NCBI GenBank assembly: GCA_029339195.1
Contig: JAPTJF010000471.1
Coordinates: 1 to 47,230 of the forward strand
DNA: 47,230 bases
Direction of reading: 5' to 3'
From: Micractinium sp. NFX-FRZ
Lineage: Eukaryota; Chlorophyta; Trebouxiophyceae; Chlorellales; Chlorellaceae
In this document: in pieces, positions 31,887 to 42,200 of the stretch
How the letters are laid out: each line of letters begins with the position of its first letter
Numbering within the stretch: the stretch's first letter is position 1
Notes under the pieces: generated by a model
What the model was told of the DNA's origin: nothing
Seen by the model: the letters and a program-made list of their open reading frames with translations, nothing else
Database searches by the model: none
Made by a program: the position numbers and the translations under genes

Positions 31887-34392
31887 TCACCCCCTGCGCA
31901 CACACGGGCGGATCCAGAGGTCGGAACGGACGGCAGGCAGGCAGGCAGGCAGGCAGGCAGCATCAGGCAGGTAAGCAGGGGCAGCGACACCAGCCGTGTG
32001 CCCCAATGGTGCGCCTCCTGTCGCTGCCGCCCGTGGTTGCCTCCTATCCCTTTGCATGCATGCCAGCGGCAGGGCCCCAGCCCCTGCCCCCAGCCCCGAA
32101 ACAAAGACACACAATAGACAGACAGACAGACAGACAGGCAGACGGGGGGAAGGTCCTCCCAGGCACCTTTGGTGGTGGTCCATGCGCTTGTTGGCGGCGG
32201 TGCTGCTGCCCGGGTAGTCTTGGTAGTGGCTGGAGTAGGGGGGGTTGGGGTCGCGTGCCGGGCGGTTCATCTCCGCCTGTGCAGGAGGTGAGACATTGGC
32301 TACTGAGTTGAATCAGTGGGGGGCAACAAGACAGGGGATTGGTGCATTCTTGGTTGGTTGTTGAAGCGAAAAAATGGTGAGTGCCGGGAGCGGGGTGTTG
32401 AGGGTTGTCGGTGCGTGGGCGCCAGGCGTGGTACGGCGCTGGGTGAGCCTGCTCAAAGCATAGTGGCACCAGCTCGTGCCCACCCCAAATACATTCACCC
32501 CAGTAACAATTGTAGAGATGGCAGGGAGGCTGGCCGCCGATGGAGGCCGCAAGGGCTGGCTGCCCGAACAACTTCTTATTGCCACCTGTCCTTCAAGCGT
32601 TGCGGCCCTGCAACACTTGTCCAAAGTAAATTGGCTAGCATCACATTGCCCTACAAAGCATATTAACCGCCTGCAAAACTGGGGCATCCACTCCGCTCCA
32701 CCCCCGCCCCACCCCGGCCCCACCACCACCACCCACCGCCGCCGCACCTGCATGTCCCTGCGGATCTGGGCGGGGCTGCCTCCCATCATGACCTCCTGAA
32801 GGTTGGACAGCTCCTGCTGGGCAGGGCGGGAGGAGGCAAGACAGAGAGTGCATGAAGGGTGAGGTGGCGCGGCCCATGTGTGGTTGTGCAGCCTGGACAG
32901 GGGTTGCAGGGTGGGGCCGGGAGGGGGCAGCGCAGCACAAGGGGGGGATGTGAGCAAGCCGGTGGGAAGGTGCTCGGCAGGAGATTGCAGCAAAGGCCCC
33001 CACCGTCGCTCACTTCCCCCAGTTGGTACCCGCTCCCTCCGTGCCCCTCATCACGAAGCCCAAACAGCATATGATTCCCCAGCCCCAACTGAAGGCAGGC
33101 TGAGCGGCAGCCCTGCCTGTTGAATCAGTGGCGCCCCAGCTTGCGCCCGCCTCACTCTGATGCCCCTCCCCACTTGAATGCCCCGCTTGCTCAGCCACAC
33201 ACATCTTGGCCCGCTCCACACCGCAGCGCTGCCCAGCCCCATCTCTTTAGTCACAGAATGACCACATGAGCACTACTATACGTGCCGGCGCACCTTGCTG
33301 TCAACCTCCCGCTCGCTCAGCCCCATCTCGGCCAGTGTTGTCCCCGCCTTGCTGCGCTCAATGTCGTGCCCAGCTGGCTCCACCTTGAAGTGCTGCCTGC
33401 AGGGGGTGGAGGGTGAGAGTCGGGGTGTGGGGCAGGCATATGCAAGGCAGCAGTGGGGCCGGGCATGACGGGGGCAGCTGCAGGTGTCGCGGCCAGGGTG
33501 ATCGACCCTGAAGTGCCGCCTGCCTGCAAGGAGAGTTGGGGGGCGGTTCGAAGGGGGCAGGAGGTTGCACAGGAGGGCAGGCGAGGGGCGGGCGACATGC
33601 GCGGGGAGATTAGGGCCAGAGGCCGTAAAGTGTGTGCCACTCTGTGGAGGTGCTGCCGGCCTTTGCAGGAGAGGAGCGGGCACAGGGCGTGGGCGTGCTG
33701 GCGAGTGATGGGCCCGGTTGAGTAAGATGATACCCTGCGTGCCGTGCGCGTGCCACCTCAGATTTATGCCTGCTCATCGCGACATGTGGGGTGGCATGCA
33801 GATGAGGTTCATCCCCCGCAGTGAGCACACCCCCCTACCGCTTTGCCCTCAGGCCCTCGGTGCGTGGAACAGCACCCCACTCCCTGCTCCCACCCGCATC
33901 CCTCCACCACCCCCACAGCCCGCCACTCACTCGGGCGCGGCGTCCAGCACCTTGCCCTCAGGCACGGGGTCGGTGGTCTGCCCCACGCGGGCACGCACCT
34001 CGCGCGGCAGGTTGCTGGCGGCTGCACCATGGCAGCGGGCAAAGCGGGCGGTTACTGGCAGAGGAGGCTCTCGCCAGCTCAGACGCCATGTGCGCAAAAT
34101 ATGTATGGGCACGGAATAGTGAGGATAGGCGCATGTAGAGGGCCTAGTAATTTAAGTGGCATGTTCAGACTACCAGGGCACCCAGGGGATGTGGCATGAG
34201 AAGGCAGCAAGGAACTGCCGCTGCGGCGTACGGCGGGCGGCGTGTGGGCGGCGTGCGGCAGGCATGAAGGCTGTGGCGCCCACCAGCCCAGCCATGCGGG
34301 CCGCGTAAACCCTGCCAAGAGCAGCGTCGCAACTCACCTGCGGCCTTGGAGATAGGGTTTGGGATCTCGCGGCCCTCCGCAGACTCCGACAT
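31887..34392 (-). CDS. Small hydrophilic protein, tandem copy 2, C-terminally truncated
   Basis: Six exons give about 143 residues: 34392-34338, 34021-33931, 33396-33294, 32813-32748, 32276-32167 and 31893-31887. The first five match copy 1 exon for exon (exon 2 has one mismatch in 91 bases; exon 4 is one codon longer). After the same phase-2 junction the sixth exon reads only R-G and then TGA at 31887-31889, whereas copy 1 continues for 24 more residues. Downstream traces of the lost exons remain (caagcacac...cacggtggtgagcc on the minus strand near 31840-31865) but are out of frame. The protein may still be made in shortened form. Confidence 0.65.
31932..31961. repeat. (GGCA)n microsatellite
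   Basis: About seven ggca units, inside the last intron of the second hydrophilic-protein copy. Confidence 0.85.
32115..32143. repeat. (CAGA)n microsatellite
   Basis: About seven caga/cagg units close to exon 5 of the second hydrophilic-protein copy. Confidence 0.85.
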
Positions 34393-34716
34393 GCTGTTCG
34401 GTGTTGCTGGTTGTCGGTGTCACTGCCTGCTCAGCTTGTTGTAGGTAAATTTCTGCCGGTTGCGGTGTAGACATAATGCATGATGTGCTTACTGCGTGCC
34501 TTGATACATAACTATTCCTCTCCTTTCTTCCGCTCGGGTGCTCACTCGCGCCCATGCCGAACCCAACCTCAGTGCACTCGACACCGCCCGCGTGACGCAC
34601 CGCCTCGTATAAGCAGCGCTACTGGCAGCTTTGACGCCACTCCAAGCAACAAACCTTGGACCCCTACCCCGCTTACAAGTGCCTTCCCAGCGTCCCCTCC
34701 CCACTCTCACCAAACG
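34393..34716. promoter_or_regulatory. Divergent promoter region between two hydrophilic-protein genes
   Basis: 324 bases separate the ATG of the minus-strand gene (34392) from the ATG of the plus-strand gene (34717). A tataagcagc sequence at about 34608 is placed like a TATA box for the plus-strand gene. Both genes encode cysteine-free hydrophilic proteins, so shared control is plausible. Confidence 0.5.
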
Positions 34717-37700
34717 ATGAGTGGCTGGAGCCACAGGCATTCAACCGAGGTGGGGCTGCTAGGGAAGCGCCTTGTCAGGGGCCGAGGCGGTGGTCGGTGG
34801 TCCCGGCAGCCAAGGCGCGCCGCCATGCTCTGTTTCCTGCCATGCTCGCTCAACAAAGGCGGAAGGCAGGAGGCTCGCTGCCCGCTCTGCTGCACCACCT
34901 CGTTGGGTGCTTGTGTCAGCAACGATTGCTGCCCTCCTCCGTGCTGCTGCAGGACCGCAAGTCCAGCAAGCCAGAGTCACCTACCTACCACGAGGCGGTG
35001 GGTGCTGCCCGTTGCCGCAGGGGCGGCCGTTCGCCCTCCTCACCCCTCGGGCGTGCCTGCCAGGCAGTGCTGGTGGCACGTTGACTGCGCAGCAGGCTGC
35101 TGCTGCCACTGCACTGCTCTCGCACCTTCCCTCCCTTGCACATTGGGCATGTGCTGGGTGGCCCTGCATGCAGCGCATCTGTAGCCACCTGGATGCCCGC
35201 TGCCCTCCTTCCCCACCCTGCCTGCAAGTTTTGCCCAACACTTACTGCTCTGCCGCCCACCCTGCTGCTTCACGAACGCTCCCGCCCTGCACGTCACCTC
35301 TTTTGCCCAATCATGCTGGCCAGCTGACGCGTCTGCGGTTCTACGAGGCAAACCTTGGACCTCCCTGCACCTGTGGCCCATGCCCACCCTGCACCTCTGT
35401 CCTGCCCGGACAGCTTGCGGCAGTGCAAATCAGGACACCCCACCTACCCTGCCAGTGCTGGATCCCATCCGATCAGAGTCTGTGCCCTCCAAACCCCACG
35501 GTGCCCACGTTCTGCTGCAGGGCCGCCTGTCCCGCGAGCGTGTGGATGAGAAGCACAGGCCTGTGTCTGACCGGGAGGCGGAGCGGCTGGCAGAGAAGAT
35601 TGTGTCGGTGAGGAGGGCAGGGGGGCGGGGGCGGTACCTCTTTGCAACAAGCTCCCACACTGCACGAGGTACAGGCAGCGCAGTCCCGTACGTAAGCGTT
35701 ATGCGGGTGGTGCCTACGTTGTGGCTAGTGTGCATGCTGATGAGGCGGCACCCCTCTTTGCCAATGCCACCCCCTGTAGGTGGGCGCCGATTACATTGAG
35801 CAGAAGAGCCGGGAGCGGTACGGCGACGAGGCGGCGCTGGCACCCGACAATGCGGCGCCCACGGTGGGTCAGGTGTAATGGCAGGGCGGGCTGGGTGGGG
35901 GCAGCGCTGCGAGTGGAGTGGGCACTGCGCCCCATGGTTGGTCGTGGCTGACGGGCTGGAGGGGCAGCGGCCAAGTGGCTGGGTTTGGCTGGCAGGCTGC
36001 AGGCAGGCAGGCTGGTGAGGGGAAGCTTGTCTTGAAAGCGCCGTGATTGCGCTCTGCTCAGCAGTGCATGCATCACTAGTACAAAGGGCTCCGCCCCGGG
36101 GCCTGTGAACAACCGCAGCCCGCCATACGCTCCTGCCGCCCTGCCGCCGCCCCACCTCTGCCCTCCTCTCCGACTCTTGCCGCCGCCTTTCCCCAACAGC
36201 CACCTGACCAGCCAGCCAGCCAGCCACCTCACGTGCAGACAGTTGTTCGAGTGCCTGCAAATGAGCCCACTCATTCCTCTGCCCTGCTCTCTCCAGCCCT
36301 GTCTGTTTTCTGCCTGCCCTCCTGTGCACCGTATTCAATTCAATATGTTTTAACACACGCTGTGTGCATGTGTGGGCATGTTCTGCTGCAGATGGAACCA
36401 GAGGCCATGTCAAACAAGCTGATCAAGGTGGGGCTTATTATTATTATTATTTCATGTGGTGCCATTTGATGTGGTCTCACGACTTTTGAAGAGCTGCTTG
36501 TTGGCTGGTCTGGGCTGGGCTGCCTGGCTGGCTGAGGGAAGCGACGTTCAACAAGCAAAGGCTGGGTCATGGCAATTAGATGGTGTGCGGCAGGGGTGCT
36601 CCTGCGGGGGGGGAGCTGAACCGGGGGTGGAGCGCCAACGGGTGGTGTTAGAGAAGGAGTTTGTGGGGGTGAGGAGGGTGGTCGGAAGCGGCTGAGGGGG
36701 GCAGGTGACGTAGGGCTGGCGCTGACGGTGGCTGGGTGGGCGACCCGGCAGCGGAGGGTGTGGGGTACGGAATGGAGCGGGGGGCGCGTGCGCAATGCTG
36801 CGTCCCGGCACTGTTGCCTGAACGGGCGGACCCCACACGGCAAGCGCGATGTCCAGCTCGGGTATCAGGGCAGGGTGGGGTGGAGTGTGGCCCCACCAGA
36901 AACGGTGGTAAGTGGGGCGCAGTGGTGAGGGCGGGCGCCGGGCATGACGCCATGGGGGTCCACACCTCTACTGGTTTCCTCAACACACCTCTACTGGTTT
37001 CCTCAACTCACGCCCAAGGGCGTATTCTTCTTCTTCTTTTCTTCCGGGCATGACGGCTGCAGGCTCCCACCAGGCACTGGTGCTCTCGCCAGGCACCGTG
37101 GGGCGCGGCCCTGCACACATCTGTTAGCCCTGGCCATCTGCCGCTTGGCTCACATGCCGGCATGCTCGCTTGCCCTTGGGTGCAGGAGGCGGCGCGCGAG
37201 CTGGCTCGTGCCAGCGCCAAGAAAAACGACGGCCAGGTGGGCGCGATGCAGCGCTCCTCTGCTCGCTGGCATGCAGGCAGGGTGGCCCGCCAAGGCAGCG
37301 CCGCCGTTATTCAATCAGTAAAGAGTGTCCAGGCATGCAGTTGCTTGTCAAGGATCAATCCCATGTCACCCCGCCTCCCCAGCAGGTGTTCTCTGGCAGC
37401 GACGCCGCCCGTGCCCAGGCCACCCAGGCGGCCATCCACCAGCCTGGCTCGCCTATGCACAAGGTGGCAGAGAAGGGTGAGCAGGGCTGCGCCTCGACAT
37501 CTCGGGCCTGGTCGCCTGGGAGCATGTGCCTCCTGGTCTCCCTCCCCCCGGCCCCCCGGCCCCTCCTGCTGTGCATGTCACGGCAGAGCTGCCAGAGGAG
37601 TGCTTCAGAATCTGCCATATATGCACAGCCCCACGCATTCGTGGGTGCCTGCATGCCCAGAAGATGCCCCTCCCTGGTGTGCCCGCTGGGGCTCTCTCTG

Positions 37701-38541
37701 TTTCGACCCCTACTACCTGCGTTGCTTGCACAGGGTGGGGTGGTCTGGGCAGCGCTCTTGCACACGCACACGTCCATCCCATCCCTGCAGTGTGTGCGAA
37801 GGTGGGGTTTTCCGAGGGCGAGCGCTGTGCACACCCCCGCTGCGCCTCTTTGTGAGCAGCACATGGCACTGCCCACTGCCTCCGTAGATCCCACCGGCCC
37901 CTCAGCCCCCTCCCCTCCTCCCCGTCGATCTCTCCCCCTTCAGTGCGCGCCAAGGTGGAGTTCTCAGAGGAGCGCTTTGCTCACCCCCACACCTTTGTGG
38001 GGCCCAACCCGGATGCGGGCAGCGAGGGAGCCAACGAGAAGCTGCGCCACATGCGCGGCACCGGGCACCACGTCACGGGTGACCGCTGGGGGGAGGGCGG
38101 GGGGCCACAGGGAAGGCAGGGCGCTAGGGGTGCAAGCAAGTGTGCTGCGGGAGGTTGGGTGTATGGGAGCAAGGGGCGTACCGATGGATTGCCCATGCAT
38201 GCACGGTGTGCGTCACGTCGCGGGCATGGGGGGCAGGAGGGGTGCTGCAGCAGGAGGGGGAGGAGAAGGCGGGGGGCGATGAGTCGCGCATCCGTGAGGG
38301 GGGCCTTGGGCGGGCCTTGGGCAGCACAGAGCGGGTGGGGGAGACCTTGGGAGCGGCGGCTTGCTGTGCAGCTCTGCATGGCAGGTAGCTGTATGCTTGT
38401 GTGGTGCCGGCTGGCGCCACCCGTCCTGCCTGCTGTCCTGCCTGCCCACCCCAGCAAGCGTGTCCTGCCTGCTTCCAACCCTGCCCCCATGCTGCAGGCG
38501 GGTTCAAGGAGGACCGCAACCCGGATGTGCTGAAGGATTGA
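34717..38541 (+). CDS. Hydrophilic LEA-like protein
   Basis: Nine exons give 201 residues with consistent phases: 34717-34749, 34953-34997, 35521-35607, 35780-35863, 36392-36427, 37186-37236, 37386-37476, 37944-38078, 38498-38541 (TGA). The protein has no cysteine, many Glu/Lys/Arg/Ala/His residues and helix-prone stretches (SDREAERLAEKIVS, EAARELARASAKKNDG, ARAQATQAAIHQPGSPMHKV), then FSEERFAHPHTFVGPNPDAG and a charged C-terminus. This composition is that of LEA or hydrophilin proteins, but no exact family motif is visible. A further small exon between 34998 and 35520 cannot be excluded. Introns are long relative to the exons (up to 758 bases). Confidence 0.72.
36961..37006. repeat. Perfect 23-nt tandem duplication
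   Basis: cacacctctactggtttcct plus caa occurs twice head to tail, in an intron of the LEA-like gene. Confidence 0.95.
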
Positions 38542-39213
38542 GTGCATGATCATGCCTGGATGCAATGGAGATTGCTGCAACGAAGGGTGGGATGTTCGGC
38601 CCGAAGGGTCGCACGCAGCCCTCGTGGACAGCTAGCTGCGCCTGGGTGCCTGCGGGTGGTGACAGGCGGCCGGGCGAAGCGCCGCTCCCGGCTGTTGCTT
38701 CCATGTTGAGCAGCTGTTGAAACATTCCCACATTGTATGTGCTTCTTTCGTGCAATGAATCTGCCTGTTCCTTCTGTCATGTAGCAGCCACTCCAGTTGC
38801 TGTTCGGCAGGCAAACGCCCGGAGGGGTATCCTGCTAAGTCCGGTTCGGCACCGCTCCACCGCTCCACCGCTCAACCGCACATGACCTGCGTGCCGTTTG
38901 CGAGTTCCCTAATGATGGCTGCAAGGTTTCAAATTGCGTCAGACCCCTGGACAAGGGCTTCTTCTCTCCTCACCCTCTTGTCCACAAAGTATCCGCGGCC
39001 GGCAGCAGGCCTAGGCCGGCGGCGGGGTCGCCACATCAGCATGCATGGAGCTGCCGGTATCTCAGCCCCTGGTGCGGACCGCGAACGCTATTTCTACACC
39101 AACCGGACATAACGCTCTCTGTTTGTTCCTTCTAAGACTCCACCTGCGAGTAATCGGTCACGCACCCACAGCGACTTGCGGCCCCGTTGCCCGACCTGCT
39201 TTGACATGAGTAG
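38542..39213. other. Intergenic region
   Basis: 3' UTR of the LEA-like gene and promoter of the next gene. A short tandem of accgctccaccgctc lies at about 38850-38878. No exon seen. Confidence 0.5.
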
Positions 39214-42200
39214 ATGAGGTCCCATTCAATGCGCCTTGTTTTTCTACTGTGTCTGGCGGCTGTCGCGCCGCGCGCAACTCAGGGTGAGGGCCCCAGCAAG
39301 TTGAGCGAGTGTCGGCTCGCCTGCCCGGGTGTCGCGTGCTCACCCAAACCGTTGCACCTGCTTGTGAGGCTATCATGGATCATGCATGTGTGCGTGCGGA
39401 AGCTGCGCCGGGCACACTACCCCAAGCCGGTGCTGCATCGAGCCTGCGCCTGGCCTGCGACGGGCGCCGCCGCCACAGCAGTGCCAGCCACACTTGCCGG
39501 CCACACTTGCCGGACCCCTGCCTTCCTGAACCTGCCCTTGCAGCCTGGTGTGAGGACGCAGAGCCGTACCTTCGATGCGTGAACACCCACTACCAGCACC
39601 CCAACTGGCAGATGCCAAACTGGAACGCCGTCATGATGGCGCAGCGGCGCCCGCCCCTTATGACCGCTGTGCCGCTCACCCATGGCAGCACCAACCTTCT
39701 GGAAGTCCTGCCCATCAACGAGATAGTCGCAGAGTGCGTGAGGCATGCCTGGCAAGAGTCTCTGTGGAATAATCTGCTTGAAGGGTGTGCATGGCACCTT
39801 GCCGGGTGGGCATGGCACTCCACGCCACGCCCTGTGCCCACCCCAGCTGGCTTGGGTTGAGGGGTGGCACACGTGAAGGGCAGATGCTTGGTCGGATGTG
39901 GTGGGGGCAGGAGGTGGAGCGGAGGAGCAGGTGGGTGGTGTTAGGTCAGCGGGAGGCGGGCGGGTGGCGAGAGAGGAGTCTGTCCAGCGCCCCCCTGCCC
40001 CCCTGCCGACCCAACAAGGGGCATTCTCACAGCTGTTACAGGCACCACTGGTATGTTCAGATGCGTCCCTACAGTATGCATTCGAGGGAGCCCCAACCTC
40101 TGCCGCTTGACGACCTCCTGTTTTCTGGCCCCATGCTTGCACTGCAGGATGAACGACACCCTCCCTCGGGCCCTGCACCACCACTGCTGGCTGCCCACCA
40201 TGCGACACTCAGAGGTGCGCTTGCTGGGCAGCAGCACGCGCCCGCCAGGCAGGCCGCCAGCAGGGGCAAATGCACGGCGCACTGGCAGGCCAGAGGGGGG
40301 GAAGCACGGTCCAAAGGCGGTGGGGCGGTGGAAGTCGACAGGAGATGAGGGCATGGGCAGCATTCACTGTCAGGCTGCCTGTGTGCTGGCCGGGGGTGCT
40401 CACCGGCCCACTCCTGGCCAGCACCTCCTTGCCTCCCCACCCAGATAACCTCGCACCTCTCATCCCTGGCAAGCATGCGTTCGAGCACCCAATGTACCTA
40501 ACACACCCCATCCCCACCCCGCCTCCTCCCTGCCGCCGCCCACCCCAGGTGTTGGCGCTCGCCAACAACCCGCGGTCGCCGTATGCTGCCACCGTGGCTG
40601 CCTGCCCACTGGCCCCGATCCCCTGGTTTGAGCCCGCCATTGCCAAGAAGCTGGGCTTCGTGTACGGAGCCTTTGCGGAGTGAGTGCTTGGGCTCTTGCG
40701 CCACACAAGGGGCACGGTTTGCAGGCCATGTGAAGCGCTGCTGCATGCGCTGCCTGCCCTCCTGCCTGCACAGAGGATGGGCTGGTGCTGGCAGCTTCCG
40801 AAGCCCGGGGCAGGAGGCCGGGGGAGGTGGGGCTGAACGCAGCTGCCGTTTGCTTGCTACAATCGGTACCAAATTCATGCTAGTCGCTGCCCCACCCAGG
40901 CAGGCCCCCGCCTTGCGTCGCACCCAACGCTGCTCAGCGCCCTGCCCCTCCCACCTGCCCTGGCGCACCGCAGCCTGGCGGCCATTCCTGCCCGCGAGCT
41001 CAACAAGCTGCCCGCCCTGAAAGCCTTCAAGCAGCGGTTCTCTGTGCTGGGCCCCCACATGAGCGTCTGTGCCGTCATCAACCCTTGCTATCAGGTGCTT
41101 GGATTTGGAGCAGAGTTGACAGCATTGAATCCGATTCCTAGACGTGGTCTAGTGCGCTGGTGCTCTGGCTGGCCTGGCGCCGGGCACATGCAGCGGCTGC
41201 AGGGCCACAGTTGCCTGCACATGCTTCCGCTATCCTTCCCCCGCACCAGGCTGCCCCCCCCCCCCCCCCCACGCCCCCTCCCATAACCGCCCGCGCCCAA
41301 ACTGCCGCGCAGAACGTGCACTTGGGAATCAAGGGCATGAAGCGTTACTTGGGGTTCAAGGTGCGCATGCTGTGCCATGCTGTGCCATGCTGTGCACTGC
41401 CCCACCCACCGGCGCCCGTCCACGCTCTCCGCTGCCCTCCGTGACCTGCTGGGCCTACCAATCGTCCTCCTGCATGCACGCTCCTGCCAGGCGGGGCCAC
41501 CCACTGCCTCCCGTCCGTGCTCATGCATCCCCCGGGGGCGTGCGCCGCTGCCTGCAGGTCAACTGCGGGGCGGGCGAGGTCCGGCTGCAGATCCGGCTGG
41601 AGAGCTTCTTTTACTCACTGGCGGTGCAGGTGGGGCCCTCCTCTTCTCGCTGCGACAGCAGGCCGTGGGGCGGGGCTGTGTTGCTCGCTGCCAGTGCAGG
41701 TCAGGCAGGGTGGGGCGCTCTTACACTGGCTGTGCAAGGTTTTGGACAGTTGGGGCGCTCTTGCCAGAGGGCCACGGCGAAGGGAGAGGCGGGGTGGCGG
41801 GGCGGCCAGGAAGTTGGGGGGGCATCTGGCGAAGAGCCTCTGGGAAATGAGGGAGGGGGGATGGCGCTGCAGGCTTGATCTTGGCAACCAAGTCGTACCC
41901 AAGGTGCTGCGCCGGTGACCGATGCTTGCACCGCTGCAGGAGGCGGGGGGCCTGCCGTGCCGGTGGCCGACGTTCCACCGGCGCGCTGCATGGGCTAGAG
42001 GGAGTGTGCCTTATTCTGTCCCCGGCCACCTGCAAACCAACCCACCCCACACGCACGCACACACGCGCACCCTGCCTCTGTGCTCCCCGCCGTGTGACCT
42101 GCAGGAGCGGCCTCCCGCCTGGACCAACCACCAGACTGTGCAGGTGTGGCACCTGGAGACGATTGATGCGCTGGAGGCGGGAGACCTGGGTGGGTGGGTG

